Below are positions 46,030 through 55,239 of a stretch of DNA of 64,000 bases, piece after piece (position 1 is the first letter of the stretch; every line of letters starts with the position of its first letter). The notes under the pieces are model-generated. The model worked only from the letters and a program-made list of their open reading frames with translations, made no database searches and had not been told where the DNA came from. Origin of the DNA: Calothrix parasitica NIES-267 (GTDB lineage: Bacteria; Cyanobacteriota; Cyanobacteriia; Cyanobacteriales; Nostocaceae). The stretch lies in NCBI RefSeq assembly GCF_002368095.1, contig NZ_AP018227.1:8172308-8236307 (forward strand). The letters are read 5' to 3'. The position numbers were made by a program, and so were the translations under genes.

Positions 46030-48075
46030 TTAAGCTTCTTGATAAACTATCTCTTGGAACTGGATGACATCTTTTTGAGGGTCTGCGTGAATAACTTTAA
46101 CTAAAATTTCTTCACCTAAATCTACTGCTCGTTTGAAGAACATAGGTAGCTGCAAACCTAAATCTTCTAACAAAATTAGTGCTAAGTTACTATCTTCTCT
46201 CAACCACATTAAAACTGTTGTATCCCAAGCTTTATCTAAATGACGACGTAGATATTCTAAAGCCCAATATCTATTAGTTTGTCGTTCCACCATTACCACT
46301 TCCTGAGTAATGCTGGTAACCGTCATCATTACTTCTTTCAGTGCTTCTGCGGAGAAGGGTAAAACGTCGCCTCGCAGGTGAGCTTTAATTTGAAAGTGGG
46401 TAAGTAAATCACTATAACGACGAATTGGAGAGGTGGCTTGCGTATAAGTCTCTAAACCCAAACCCGCATGACGCAAGGGGCTAATGCTCATTTCACTTTT
46501 TGGCATGCAGCGACGCATGGCACAAGAACGAACAAAACCTGCTGGTAACAATAATAATTCTTCTTCTGGTGGTAATTCTGGCTGTGGCTGACCGCGAAAT
46601 GGTAAAGGAATGTTGTGAGTTTTACCGTAACGAGCAGCTACTTCACCTGCTAGAATCATCATTTCGGCTACTAGCTCTCGCGAACGAGAATCATCTAACA
46701 AATCTATATTAACTTCATCATCTTTTACCTTAATCGTAGCCTCGGGCATATTTATGCTGATAGCTCCTTGCTCGAAGCGCCAAGACTTGCGCTTTTTCGC
46801 CCATTTTCCTAGGGCTGCGATTTCGGGTTCTTCTCGTACTCCAGATTCTAAAATGTCGTCTACATCTTCATAAGTAAGACGATAAGTAGGCTTGATTAAA
46901 CTTGCATGAATGCTATAGTCTTCGACTCCACCAGTTTCATCTAAGATGATTCCAAAACTCAAGGCACAACAAATTTCTCCTTGTACCAAACTCATCGGTC
47001 CGGTGGCTAATATTTCCGGGAACATCGGAATCATTCCCGTAGGTAAGTAAACCGTACTACCGCGTTTTCTTGCGTCTAAATCTAATTCGTCTTCGGGTAC
47101 AAGCCATCTAGTAGGGTCTGCAATATGCACCCATAATCTTTCTCGATTATCGGGAAGCATTTCCCAACTTAAACCATCATCAATTTCAGTCGTCGTTTCA
47201 TCATCAACCGTATAGACTTTCAGGTGAGTTAAATCCAAACGGTTACGATCTGGGTCTGGAGGAGGAGAGTTCAAGCGTTCATGGGCCACATCTAATACCT
47301 TATTAGGAAATTGAACCGGAATCGAAGAACGACGTAGAAACAGGTTTTCATTTGCACTCCACCAACCCAAATCAACGAGCAAACCGAACGCTCCTTGAGG
47401 AGTTGCAGTGCGTTCGAGCATCGTCATCGTTTCTAAAACTTGTGCGGGTGGAGGATAAGCTTGAGCCAAAGAATCGTATTTCACTCCACCCCGCGTTACA
47501 TCTGCTAGTAATGCTCCATATTTTTCTAATGCTTCAAGCCTGTGTCTGTCGTGCTTTTGCCATTCTACAGCTTCACCACCGAGTGCTTGCTGTACTCTTT
47601 CTAAAAATTCTTGCTGTCCTCTAGCTTTGAGTGCTTCTACTTCTAATTGGTGCTTGCGCTCTGCCACTGCTGAAGCGCTTCTTGGCTCGTAACCATCGCC
47701 CTTTTGCTTAAAATAAATTTTATCGTCTGATAACAAGCAGTGAGCCGCATAAACTTGGGGTGGTTCTGCTTGAGAAAACAGCAAATTAGCCATCTCTTTC
47801 GGAGTGGATGATTCCCCATCTTCTACCAATAATTCCCAAGCCACCTCTAAGCTTGAAGGGTCTAAATACGATTCTACCTGTTGCAGAAACTCTGGTATTT
47901 CTGATGAATTATAGGTTTGTCCAACAACTTTATAAGTAAATTGTCTCGGTGCAAGACTAGTGGATTGTCCTCGTTCATCCAAAACAATCCAACGACTTTT
48001 TCCGTCCGGACGCTCTACCACACCCAAACGGCGATCGCCTTGATTTCTAAATTCTACCAGCGTCCCCTTTTCCAC
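46030..48075 (-). CDS. RNase R/II-family 3'-5' exoribonuclease, 681 aa
   Basis: The RNB catalytic domain has VDDETTTEIDDGLSWEM and LWVHIADPTRWL with the metal-binding aspartates, plus RGSTVYLPTGMIPMFPEILA, a typical RNB segment, and QATSPIRRYSDLLTHFQI near the C-terminal side. A short S1-like domain ends the protein (LGEEILVKVIHADPQKDVIQ). The N-terminus is a small beta domain (GTLVEFRNQGDRRLGVVERP). It processes and degrades RNA. It lies downstream of rpsR and rpmG on the same strand, separated by 234 bp with a structured sequence. Confidence 0.92.
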   Translation of the reverse strand: MEKGTLVEFRNQGDRRLGVVERPDGKSRWIVLDERGQSTSLAPRQFTYKVVGQTYNSSEIPEFLQQVESYLDPSSLEVAWELLVEDGESSTPKEMANLLFSQAEPPQVYAAHCLLSDDKIYFKQKGDGYEPRSASAVAERKHQLEVEALKARGQQEFLERVQQALGGEAVEWQKHDRHRLEALEKYGALLADVTRGGVKYDSLAQAYPPPAQVLETMTMLERTATPQGAFGLLVDLGWWSANENLFLRRSSIPVQFPNKVLDVAHERLNSPPPDPDRNRLDLTHLKVYTVDDETTTEIDDGLSWEMLPDNRERLWVHIADPTRWLVPEDELDLDARKRGSTVYLPTGMIPMFPEILATGPMSLVQGEICCALSFGIILDETGGVEDYSIHASLIKPTYRLTYEDVDDILESGVREEPEIAALGKWAKKRKSWRFEQGAISINMPEATIKVKDDEVNIDLLDDSRSRELVAEMMILAGEVAARYGKTHNIPLPFRGQPQPELPPEEELLLLPAGFVRSCAMRRCMPKSEMSISPLRHAGLGLETYTQATSPIRRYSDLLTHFQIKAHLRGDVLPFSAEALKEVMMTVTSITQEVVMVERQTNRYWALEYLRRHLDKAWDTTVLMWLREDSNLALILLEDLGLQLPMFFKRAVDLGEEILVKVIHADPQKDVIQFQEIVYQEA

Positions 48076-48179
48076 AAGCCTTATAATTCATTCAAGTTTT
48101 CAATTATCAGATTTTGGATTATTTAACATTAAAATCCCAAAATCAAATTATCTTAAATACAAAAAATTCAAATATCCGC

Positions 48180-48300
48180 TGCTTCGCACAGTGTCATGGT
48201 GACTGATATTTTAGCTGTAAACTCAGATATAACACTGGTCTGGGAGGCAACCCACCGCTGTGACGCTGGTATAGGGCCTCCCTAATAACTTGTCTTTGAA
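48180..48300 (-). other. Structured intergenic sequence between rpsR and the RNase gene
   Basis: On the minus strand, GGGAGGC and GCCTCCC form a stem around about 27 bases (plus-strand 48243-48287), followed by a second possible stem in which CAGTGTTATATCTGA pairs imperfectly with TCAGTCACCATGACACTG (plus-strand 48191-48237). There is no T-run. It could be an attenuator, an RNA processing site or a small RNA. No known RNA family was recognised. Confidence 0.4.
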
Positions 48301-48309
48301 ATACTTGAT

Positions 48310-48525
48310 TTAAGCTTCAGCATTCACAAAAGGTAATAAAGCTAAAATTCTGGCACGTTTGATTGATGCAGTTAAAGCTCGTTGTTGCTGAGAAGTTAAA
48401 CCAGTAATTCGACGTGGTAGTATTTTACCGCGTTCGGTAATAAATTTACGTAATAAATCAACGTCTTTATAATCTATAGGTTCCCCAGGTTTGATGGGAG
48501 AAAGACGACGACGATAATAAGCCAT
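48310..48525 (-). CDS. rpsR: 30S ribosomal protein S18, 71 aa
   Basis: A small-subunit protein binding 16S rRNA at the platform with S6. The sequence [40 protein letters not shown] and [20 protein letters not shown] is the family pattern. The length of 71 is typical for cyanobacteria and plastids. Its start lies two bases beyond the stop of rpmG on the same strand, suggesting coupled translation. The order rpmG-rpsR followed by an RNase R-like gene is one I recognise from cyanobacteria. Confidence 0.97.
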   Translation of the reverse strand: MAYYRRRLSPIKPGEPIDYKDVDLLRKFITERGKILPRRITGLTSQQQRALTASIKRARILALLPFVNAEA

Positions 48526-48527
48526 TT

Positions 48528-48722
48528 TTACTTAATTTCCTTATGAACGGTATGCGTGTTGCAGTGGGTGCAGAACTTCTTGAGTTCCAAACGGTTAGTT
48601 GTATTGCGACGATTCTTAGTACTCGTATAACGAGAAACTCCAGGCGAACGCTTATTAGCGTTGCTGCGACACTCAGTACATTCGAGCGTCACTATTATAC
48701 GAACACCTTTACTTTTAGCCAT
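48528..48722 (-). CDS. rpmG: 50S ribosomal protein L33, 64 aa
   Basis: A large-subunit protein. It starts [20 protein letters not shown] and continues with [20 protein letters not shown] and the C-terminal [13 protein letters not shown]. Two CxxC pairs (CTEC, CTHC) are retained, so it is the zinc-binding (C+) form. It is the first gene of the rpmG-rpsR pair; its promoter should lie just above 48722. Confidence 0.97.
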   Translation of the reverse strand: MAKSKGVRIIVTLECTECRSNANKRSPGVSRYTSTKNRRNTTNRLELKKFCTHCNTHTVHKEIK

Positions 48723-49040
48723 GATTAGACAAACAATTTAAGCTAGCAAATAATAACACAAATATTTATTGTCTCACATTAAATTGCCCAATTTCAACTA
48801 TCTGCTCAATCTTGATTCAAGCAGAAACAGTTGTAAGGCGATGAAACTATAATAAATAATCCCAGAATCGCGGTGATGCTAATTTTGTGTCGCTATCAAT
48901 AGCGCTTTGGAATCACGCTTAAGTATAGCAGGCACACAGTTCAAAATACCGCTTCAAACAATAGATATTAAAAGCAGTCTTCTAGGGTTGCTATATTTCC
49001 AATTTTACGATTGCTTAAAACCGCTGAAGAATTAATCCAT

Positions 49041-49065
49041 AAAAAAACGGGTCGTTCAACCCGTT
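49041..49065 (-). terminator. Rho-independent terminator of typA
   Basis: AACGGGT (49046-49052) and ACCCGTT (49059-49065) form a perfect 7-bp stem with a six-base loop. On the minus strand it is followed by seven T (A-run 49041-49047). It lies some 260 bp past the typA stop, beyond a repeat element that may have inserted between. Confidence 0.8.
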
Positions 49066-49123
49066 CCACAAAAAACCTGAATTAAAAATTAAGATAAGGA
49101 GTTAGATTTTGAATTCATAACTC

Positions 49124-49291
49124 TGGCATTGCTGTTAGCGCAGCGTGGCCCTAGCCATATTGAGGTATGAATTAATTTTTACTCGTCAGAGTTAGCCCCC
49201 TAAATCCCCCAATCATGGGGGACTTGAAGTTACATTTCTCCCCCAGAATTGGGGGCTGGGGGGCTATTCATACTTTTAATCAGCAATGCCA
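49124..49291. repeat. Nested palindromic element, about 168 bp
   Basis: Outer arms TGGCATTGCTG (49124-49134) and CAGCAATGCCA (49281-49291) are perfect complements. Middle arms GTATGAAT and ATTCATAC are perfect. Inner arms pair AGCCCCCTAAATCCCCCAAT with ATTGGGGGCTGGGGGGCT. The TAAATCCCCCAA motif is common in cyanobacterial dispersed repeats. Confidence 0.8.
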
Positions 49292-49327
49292 TAACTCTTA
49301 ACTCCTCACTCCTAACTCTCAACTAAA

Positions 49328-51118
49328 TTAACGTCTTGCAAATTTCTTCGACATCTTCCTTAAGCGAGTTGATTCTGGTGTAACTTCCACCAATTCATCG
49401 GGACCAATATATTCCAAAGCTCTTTCTAAGCTCATTTCTACTGGTGCTTGTAATTGAACTAGTTCATCACCACTAGCAGCACGATGGTTTGTTAACTGCT
49501 TGGTTTTACAAAGGTTCAATTCCAAATCTTGAGGACGATTATTTTCTCCAACAATCATACCTTTATAAACTTTGGTTCCAGGAGTAATGAAGAAAGAACC
49601 TCTATCTTCAGCGTTTTTCATCGCGTAGAAGGTCGCAACACCTTCCTCGAAAGATATTAATACACCGTTACGACGGGCAGAAATATCACCAATAATCGGA
49701 CGGTAATCCAAGAAACTGTGGTTCATGATTCCGTCACCGCGAGTGATACGCATGAATTCACCACGGAAACCAATCAAACCACGAGCGGGAATCACGAACT
49801 CTAATTGAGAGCGTCCGTTACCACCCATTTGCATATCTTGCATTTCACCTTTGCGCTGTCCGAGTCGTTCGATACAGCCACCAACCGCTTCTTCGGAAAC
49901 GTCTAAAGCCAAGAGTTCGTATGGTTCGCAAGGTTGTCCGTTGACTTCACGGTAAATTACCTGCGGTTGGGATACCTGAAACTCATAGCCTTCGCGACGC
50001 ATGGTTTCAATTAAAATACCCAAGTGAAGTTCACCACGTCCGGAAACTCCAAATTTATCGGGAGAATCGGTTTCTTCAACTCGTAAAGCAACGTTTGTTT
50101 GCAACTCGCGCATCAAACGGTCTCTGATCTGACGAGAAGTGACAAAATCTCCTTCTTTTCCGCAGAATGGTGAATCATTCACGGAGAAGGTCATTTGTAA
50201 AGTCGGTTCGTCTACTTTAATAAGTGGTAATGCTTGGGGTTCGTTGGGACAGGTGATGGTTTCTCCGATATTCGCATCAGTGAAACCTGCAACCGCAACT
50301 AGATTACCGGCAGATGATTGTTCTAATTCCACCCGGCTTAAACCTTCAAAACCCATTAGCTTACTAATTTTGGCTTTGACGATTTTACCGTCTTCTTTAA
50401 CCAAAGCCGCTTGTTGTCCGGCATTGATAGTACCGTTATGAATTCTACCAATAACAATTCTTCCCAAATACTCGGAATAATCCAGAGTTGTCACCTGTAA
50501 CTGTAAAGGCTTTTCGGGGTCGCCAACTGGGGGTGGAACGTGACGTAAAATTGCCTCGAATAAAGGCTGCATATCCTTATCTTCGTCTTCCAATTCATTT
50601 TTAGCGAAACCTGCTAAACCGGAAGCGAATAGATAAGGGAAATCGCATTGGTCATCATCTGCTCCTAATTCTAGGAACAAATCCAATACCTTATCTACTG
50701 CGGTGTGGGGGTCGGCTCGGGGACGGTCGATTTTGTTGACTACAACAATCGGACGCAATCCTTTTTCCAAAGCTTTCTTGAGAACAAAGCGAGTTTGAGG
50801 CATAGGACCTTCATTTGCGTCTACGATTAGAACACAACCGTCAACCATACCTAATACTCGTTCAACTTCTCCACCGAAGTCAGCGTGTCCGGGAGTATCA
50901 ACAATATTGATTAAAGTTTCTTTGTAGCGAACGGCAGTATTTTTAGAAAGAATCGTAATTCCTCTTTCTCTTTCCAAATCGTTGGAATCCATGACGCAAT
51001 CCGGAACGTCTTCCCCTTCACGGAAAATGCCAGATTGTTTGAGCAGGGAATCAACGAGGGTTGTTTTGCCGTGGTCTACGTGAGCGATAATAGCGACGTT
51101 ACGGATTGGGAGCGTCAT
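49328..51118 (-). CDS. typA: Translational GTPase TypA/BipA, 596 aa
   Basis: A ribosome-associated GTPase related to EF-G, needed for growth under stress. The G domain has G1 [16 protein letters not shown]2 [10 protein letters not shown]3 [16 protein letters not shown], and G4 VVNKIDRP. After domain II ([20 protein letters not shown]) come the EF-G-like C-domains ([20 protein letters not shown]) and the BipA-specific C-terminus ([40 protein letters not shown]). Full length. Transcribed alone. Confidence 0.97.
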   Translation of the reverse strand: MTLPIRNVAIIAHVDHGKTTLVDSLLKQSGIFREGEDVPDCVMDSNDLERERGITILSKNTAVRYKETLINIVDTPGHADFGGEVERVLGMVDGCVLIVDANEGPMPQTRFVLKKALEKGLRPIVVVNKIDRPRADPHTAVDKVLDLFLELGADDDQCDFPYLFASGLAGFAKNELEDEDKDMQPLFEAILRHVPPPVGDPEKPLQLQVTTLDYSEYLGRIVIGRIHNGTINAGQQAALVKEDGKIVKAKISKLMGFEGLSRVELEQSSAGNLVAVAGFTDANIGETITCPNEPQALPLIKVDEPTLQMTFSVNDSPFCGKEGDFVTSRQIRDRLMRELQTNVALRVEETDSPDKFGVSGRGELHLGILIETMRREGYEFQVSQPQVIYREVNGQPCEPYELLALDVSEEAVGGCIERLGQRKGEMQDMQMGGNGRSQLEFVIPARGLIGFRGEFMRITRGDGIMNHSFLDYRPIIGDISARRNGVLISFEEGVATFYAMKNAEDRGSFFITPGTKVYKGMIVGENNRPQDLELNLCKTKQLTNHRAASGDELVQLQAPVEMSLERALEYIGPDELVEVTPESTRLRKMSKKFARR

Positions 51119-51516
51119 AATTGCGTCCGGTTAACTGCGGGTTTATATATCTTAACTATCGTGTAAAGGCTGTATTAACAGAATTTGGGTAAAAATGTCG
51201 ATTCTGTAAACATCCCTTAACAATTCTATCTTACTCTTTGCGTTTGAAGAAAGATTTGGTAATCGGTAATTGCGAATTGCGGATTGGGGATTGGTAATGG
51301 GTAATTGGTAATTGGTAATTGTGAATTGGAGATTGGTAAAAACCAAGAGCATGTTTTGAAAGTATAATTTCATACTCAAGCTGGAGGTAAGCAACTGTTA
51401 AAACATTCTCTAGTAGTCACAAATGATGAAGTTATACAATTGTCATTAGGTTAAGGAGTTATAAACTCACTGCTTACCGACTACCAATTACCAATTACCA
51501 ATTACCCATCTAAAAA
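51119..51516. repeat. Intergenic region with inverted taattgg tandem arrays
   Basis: A run of ggtaatt/ggattgg units lies at about 51259-51339 and the complementary run at 51480-51508. A 23-bp perfect inverted repeat joins them (arms 51298-51320 and 51486-51508). The right arm ends nine bases before the SGNH gene start. No other feature was seen. Confidence 0.75.
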
Positions 51517-52149
51517 ATGCCCCATATAGTTCTACTTGGTGATTCGATTTTCGATAATGCTGCTTATGTTGGCGAAAATCCGGATGTAATTTCTCAGTTG
51601 AGAACAAAACTTCCCGATGATTGGAACGCTAATTTAAATGCAATTGACGGGAATAAAGTTAATGATGTTTACACTCAACTGGAAAAATTACCCAAAGATG
51701 CTACTCATTTAGTATTGAGTGTCGGAGGAAATGATGCTCTTAGCTGTATCGGTATTTTAAATGAGAAAGTAGCTTCTTCTGCTGAAGTTTTTATTAAGCT
51801 GGCTAATTTACGAGAAGATTTTGAAAACCAGTATCGTAAATTGCTACGAAGAATTTTAAGCCTCGGTATACCTACAGCTATTTGTACTATTTATAATCCC
51901 AATTATCCAGAATCAACTTATCAAAGAATTGGAACTACTGCCTTAACTATCTTCAATGATGTAATTATTCGACAAGCTTTTCAATTCGGTATTCCGCTGA
52001 TTGATTTGAGATTAACTTGTAATGAAGCGACCGATTACGCGAATCCAATCGAACCTTCATGTGCTGGTGGTGAAAAAATAGTTAATGCGATTGTTAATGT
52101 TGTTTTTGAACATAATTTTGAGAAGCATTATACTCAGGTTTTTTATTGA
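51517..52149 (+). CDS. SGNH/GDSL-type hydrolase, 210 aa
   Basis: A small esterase-like hydrolase. Block I VLLGDSIFDN holds nucleophile Ser10; block III is SVGGNDAL. Block V reads NPIEPSCAGGEKIVNAI in place of the classical DxxHP, a variant I recall in other bacterial SGNH proteins; so the usual catalytic His is not evident. No signal peptide is present. The substrate is unknown. It stands alone after a repeat tract, with no clear ribosome-binding site before the ATG. Confidence 0.82.
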   Translation: MPHIVLLGDSIFDNAAYVGENPDVISQLRTKLPDDWNANLNAIDGNKVNDVYTQLEKLPKDATHLVLSVGGNDALSCIGILNEKVASSAEVFIKLANLREDFENQYRKLLRRILSLGIPTAICTIYNPNYPESTYQRIGTTALTIFNDVIIRQAFQFGIPLIDLRLTCNEATDYANPIEPSCAGGEKIVNAIVNVVFEHNFEKHYTQVFY

Positions 52150-52262
52150 TTTCATAGAGGCTATAGCTAGAAATTGAGATTAATTATTTGTGATATTTAT
52201 ACTTTATTTTTTGAAAAGCTAACGATTGGGCAATTACTCAATTACTTATCAGATAAGGATAT

Positions 52263-52772
52263 TTATATTAAATTGATTAGATAGCGAATTTCTCGGAGTT
52301 CAAAATTTTCTCTAACATCAATTTTAGTCGCTCCATCTGGTTTAAATCCCATTTTTTCATAGAATTTACGTGCTATTTGATTGGTATCAAGTACCCAAAG
52401 AGTTGTTTGAGTAAATTTTCGATTTCTCATATCTTTTAAAATATATTTAACCAATTCTGTTCCTAAACCTTTTCTCCAATATTCAAAATTTAGATATATT
52501 GAAGTAATTTCCCCTGTAACTTTAGAATCCTTATCTACATCGCGAGTTTTTCCAAAATTAGCAAAACCTACTACCAAATCGTCGATTTCTTGAACTATAG
52601 TACGAGTCTGGGAATTAGTTAAAATATTTTGCCAAGATTTTTCGCGTTGTGAAATCGATAAATTATTTAAATAACTCTGAGGTATCAAACCCTTATAAAC
52701 TTCTTGCCAAGATTTTACATGAATTACAGCAATATCTTTTGTATCTTCAAGGATTGCGGTTCTGATAGTCAT
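52263..52772 (-). CDS. GNAT-family N-acetyltransferase, 169 aa
   Basis: An acetyl-CoA-dependent acetyltransferase. The start TIRTAILEDTKDIAVIHVKSW and KGLIPQSYLNNLS are typical of a common GNAT subgroup; the acetyl-CoA pyrophosphate site is SIYLNFEYWRKGLGTELVKYI (R/Q-x-x-G-x-G/A pattern as RKGLGTE), and LWVLDTNQIARKFYEKMGF is motif B. The acceptor is unknown. It lies downstream of a TetR gene on the same strand with a 71-bp gap and might be co-transcribed. Confidence 0.9.
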   Translation of the reverse strand: MTIRTAILEDTKDIAVIHVKSWQEVYKGLIPQSYLNNLSISQREKSWQNILTNSQTRTIVQEIDDLVVGFANFGKTRDVDKDSKVTGEITSIYLNFEYWRKGLGTELVKYILKDMRNRKFTQTTLWVLDTNQIARKFYEKMGFKPDGATKIDVRENFELREIRYLINLI

Positions 52773-52843
52773 TAAGTTTAATCAAATTGAATTTTCATAC
52801 CCAGTTATACATCCACAGTTTAGCTTTTGCTAATTCAAATGGT

Positions 52844-53476
52844 TTAATCATAATTCCTCATCCCCTGAGCCACAAATTTGACCAAACGAGTAATCGCAAC
52901 TTCAATTTCTTCTGAAGAATTTCCGGTTATCACTTTATCTGACTGACCAAGTTGATTTGCTGTACGGATTATAATTGCAACCGCTAAATCTAGTTTCCAA
53001 GTGAGTTCTGTACGGGTTTGGTCGGGAAGCGCTCTTTGCAGGATATCTAAAAATCTTCGTTGACTTTCATGAAATTCTTTGTCTGAAAGCTGCTGTATGG
53101 GGAAAGGTTCCGCACGACAACGGCCCATAAATTGAGCGCGAATTACTCCTGCTTCTCCCATCTGGGTTATTATTCTCAAGGGAGGACCGTAAAATGCTTC
53201 TAGAATATTTTCTAGTGATGGTGGTTCTTCTAAATTTTCATATTTTGAAAGTTCCTCTACCTGAGATGTTACTATTTGCTGGGCTACTCTTCGCACTACA
53301 GCGATAAATAGCTCTTCTTTTGAACCAAAATGGTAGTGAACTGCTGCAATATTAACTCCTGCTTCTCGAATCACGTTGCGTAAACTTGTCCCAGCAAAGC
53401 CTTTTTCAGCAAATAAGCGCTCGGCTACGTTAAGTATTTGCTCTTTTGTATCGATAGTTGTTACAGTCTTTTTCAT
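52844..53476 (-). CDS. TetR-family transcriptional repressor, 210 aa
   Basis: N-terminal HTH: ILNVAERLFAEKGFAGTSLR then NVIREAGVNIAAVHYHFGSK EELF (residues about 14-57), the classical TetR signature. The C-terminal ligand domain resembles the CerR/YbiH-type TetR group, from its ETLxxxYGPPL-like IEAFYGPPLRIITQMG segment. It is divergent from the RND efflux genes, and palindromes with TCAAACGT half-sites lie in between (one six bases before its own start), so it probably represses itself and the pump. The inducer is unknown. Confidence 0.92.
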   Translation of the reverse strand: MKKTVTTIDTKEQILNVAERLFAEKGFAGTSLRNVIREAGVNIAAVHYHFGSKEELFIAVVRRVAQQIVTSQVEELSKYENLEEPPSLENILEAFYGPPLRIITQMGEAGVIRAQFMGRCRAEPFPIQQLSDKEFHESQRRFLDILQRALPDQTRTELTWKLDLAVAIIIRTANQLGQSDKVITGNSSEEIEVAITRLVKFVAQGMRNYD

Positions 53477-53826
53477 TTAAATCAAACGTTTGAATGATGC
53501 GTGATTTTAATTATAGTTGACTTATTTATAAACATCCTGTTCCGATTTTACGGTATGTAAGCTGAGTATCAAGCGAAATGCATTAAATAAAAAAATTAAT
53601 TTGTTAATTGCTTAATCTACCAAGAAAACAGGATAGCTAGTTTATGATAACTCGATTATAGCTGTAAAAGTAATCAGAACCACTCATTCCAATTGCCTAA
53701 AATAATGTATGCAATTCAACATATGCATCTATCAAACGTATGATTGACTATTATTAAAACGTATGTTTGAATTGTATGCATGAGAAAACCTATTTAGAAA
53801 CACAAGTCCCACAGGAGGTAAATGCT
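53477..53826. promoter_or_regulatory. Divergent control region with candidate TetR operators
   Basis: Three related palindromes: TCAAACGTTTGA (53482-53493, perfect), TCAAACGTATGATTGA (53732-53747, imperfect) and AAAACGTATGTTTGAA (56-71 of the 53700s, that is 53756-53771, imperfect). They share the half-site TCAAACGT / ACGTTTGA. One is beside the repressor start and two are upstream of the efflux genes, as expected of TetR operators. Confidence 0.6.
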
Positions 53827-53829
53827 ATG
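53810..53829 (+). promoter_or_regulatory. Strong ribosome-binding site that sets the efflux-protein start
   Basis: AGGAGG lies eight bases before ATG 53827. It favours that start over the upstream in-frame ATG 53776 and TTG 53767, which have no comparable site. Confidence 0.75.
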
Positions 53830-55239
53830 AACCCGGATTTTACTCCACATTCCCAGATATCGGGTGATGAAACCCTTGATGATGGGGAATATTCCCAAGA
53901 TTTAGAGAATCAGCATCGAGATTATTCAAAATTGCTTCGCTATGGGATGTTGGGTTTGCTTGGGTTGATGGTAGCGGTGGGTGCTGTTTTTGCTGGTCAG
54001 AATTTGATTCAGACAGAACCTGAAACCGAAGAAGTTGCTGTTGCGAAACCCTTACCAGTTATAACTCTACGAGCAAAACCTGTCGAATCCTATCAAGTGA
54101 TGCGGACTTACACCGGTGAAATCGCTGCAATTCGGACTAGTGAGTTAGGATTTGAGCGTGGTGGAAAGTTAGTTAATGTTTTTGTTAAAGAAGGGGATAG
54201 AGTTAAATCGGGACAATCAATTGCAAAGCTTGATGTGAGTAATTTGCAGATGCAAAAGCTGCAATTGGAAGCTCAAAAAGCTCAAGCTCAAGCAAGGTTG
54301 GATGAGTTTATAGCAGGACCAAGACAGCAGGATATTGCAGCAGCTAGAGCAGCGGTTGATGATATTCAGCTGCAATTGCAGCTACAAAGAACTAAATTAA
54401 AAAGACGAAAGTATTTATACGGTCAGGGAGCAATTTCGAGAGAACAGCTTGATGAGATTTCTTTTGGAGAAAATTCTTTAAACGCTCGTTTGCGACAATC
54501 TCAAAGTAATTTAAACGAACTTTTAGCAGGAACTCGTACAGAACAAATAGCTGCACAGCGAGCATCCGTAAAACAATTAGAAGCGAGTATTTCAGACGTA
54601 GAAATTAATATTGCTAAAAGTACAATCAAAGCACCATTTGCAGGTATAGTTTCCGCTCGTCAAATTGATGAAGGAACCGTAGTAAATACAGGTCAAGCTG
54701 TAGTCAAATTGGTAGAAAATACTAGTCCAGAAGCTAGAATTGGTATACCAACAACCGTAGTAAATCGATTGCAAGTTGGTAGTAATCAAAAAGTACAAAT
54801 TAATAATCAGAATTATTCAGCAACAGTCGCTTCAATTTTGCCGGAAGTTAATCCTAATACTCGTACTCAAGTAGTCGTATTGAAATTAGAATCTTCTTTA
54901 ATATCTCAAATTAATCCCGGTCAAACAGTTAGATTAAAGCTGACAGATACAATTCCCACAGAAGGATTTTGGCTGCCAAATAAAGCTTTAACTCAGGGAT
55001 TGCGCGGACTCTGGACTTGTTATGTATTAGCGAAACCTAAATTAGAGAGAGCGGGGAGTAGCAAACAGAGAGTAGAGAATGTAAATTCATTTGTACTCGA
55101 ACAAAGAACTGTAGAGGTTTTACATCAAGAAAGCGACAGAGTTTTGGTACGAGGTACTTTGCAACCAGGAGACAGAATTGTTGCTAACGGTGTTCATCGC
55201 TTGGTTCCCGGTCAGGTTGTGCGTCCGATTGGGGAGTAG
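53827..55239 (+). CDS. RND efflux membrane fusion protein (HlyD/AcrA-like), 470 aa
   Basis: The periplasmic adaptor of a tripartite pump. After a polar N-terminus there is one membrane anchor (YGMLGLLGLMVAVGAVFAGQ, about 39-58), then a barrel-sandwich half (ELGFERGGKLVNVFVKEGDRVKSGQSIAKL), a coiled-coil hairpin (QLEAQKAQAQARLDEF to NLNELLAGTRTEQIAAQRAS), the second lipoyl half (STIKAPFAGIVSARQIDEGT) and beta-barrel domains. Near residues 407-419 the stretch ERAGSSKQRVENV is encoded by gagagagcggggagtag-type repeat DNA, so a tandem repeat seems to have entered the gene in frame. It precedes the RND pump gene; 543 bp of repeats separate them. Confidence 0.93.
   Translation: MNPDFTPHSQISGDETLDDGEYSQDLENQHRDYSKLLRYGMLGLLGLMVAVGAVFAGQNLIQTEPETEEVAVAKPLPVITLRAKPVESYQVMRTYTGEIAAIRTSELGFERGGKLVNVFVKEGDRVKSGQSIAKLDVSNLQMQKLQLEAQKAQAQARLDEFIAGPRQQDIAAARAAVDDIQLQLQLQRTKLKRRKYLYGQGAISREQLDEISFGENSLNARLRQSQSNLNELLAGTRTEQIAAQRASVKQLEASISDVEINIAKSTIKAPFAGIVSARQIDEGTVVNTGQAVVKLVENTSPEARIGIPTTVVNRLQVGSNQKVQINNQNYSATVASILPEVNPNTRTQVVVLKLESSLISQINPGQTVRLKLTDTIPTEGFWLPNKALTQGLRGLWTCYVLAKPKLERAGSSKQRVENVNSFVLEQRTVEVLHQESDRVLVRGTLQPGDRIVANGVHRLVPGQVVRPIGE
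55043..55080 (+). repeat. Short tandem repeat tract inside the fusion-protein gene
   Basis: Units of agagagcg, gggagtag, agagagtag and agagaat resemble the ggagtagggagcggggagtagg tract between genes near 13586-13607. Reading is uninterrupted through it. Confidence 0.6.

Larger units (their letters stand above)
48723..49327. other. Intergenic region with terminator and palindromic element
   Basis: About 600 bp between rpmG and the end of typA. It holds, from low to high coordinate, the presumed rpmG promoter region, the typA terminator (49041-49065) and a nested palindromic element (49124-49291). No gene. Confidence 0.65.
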
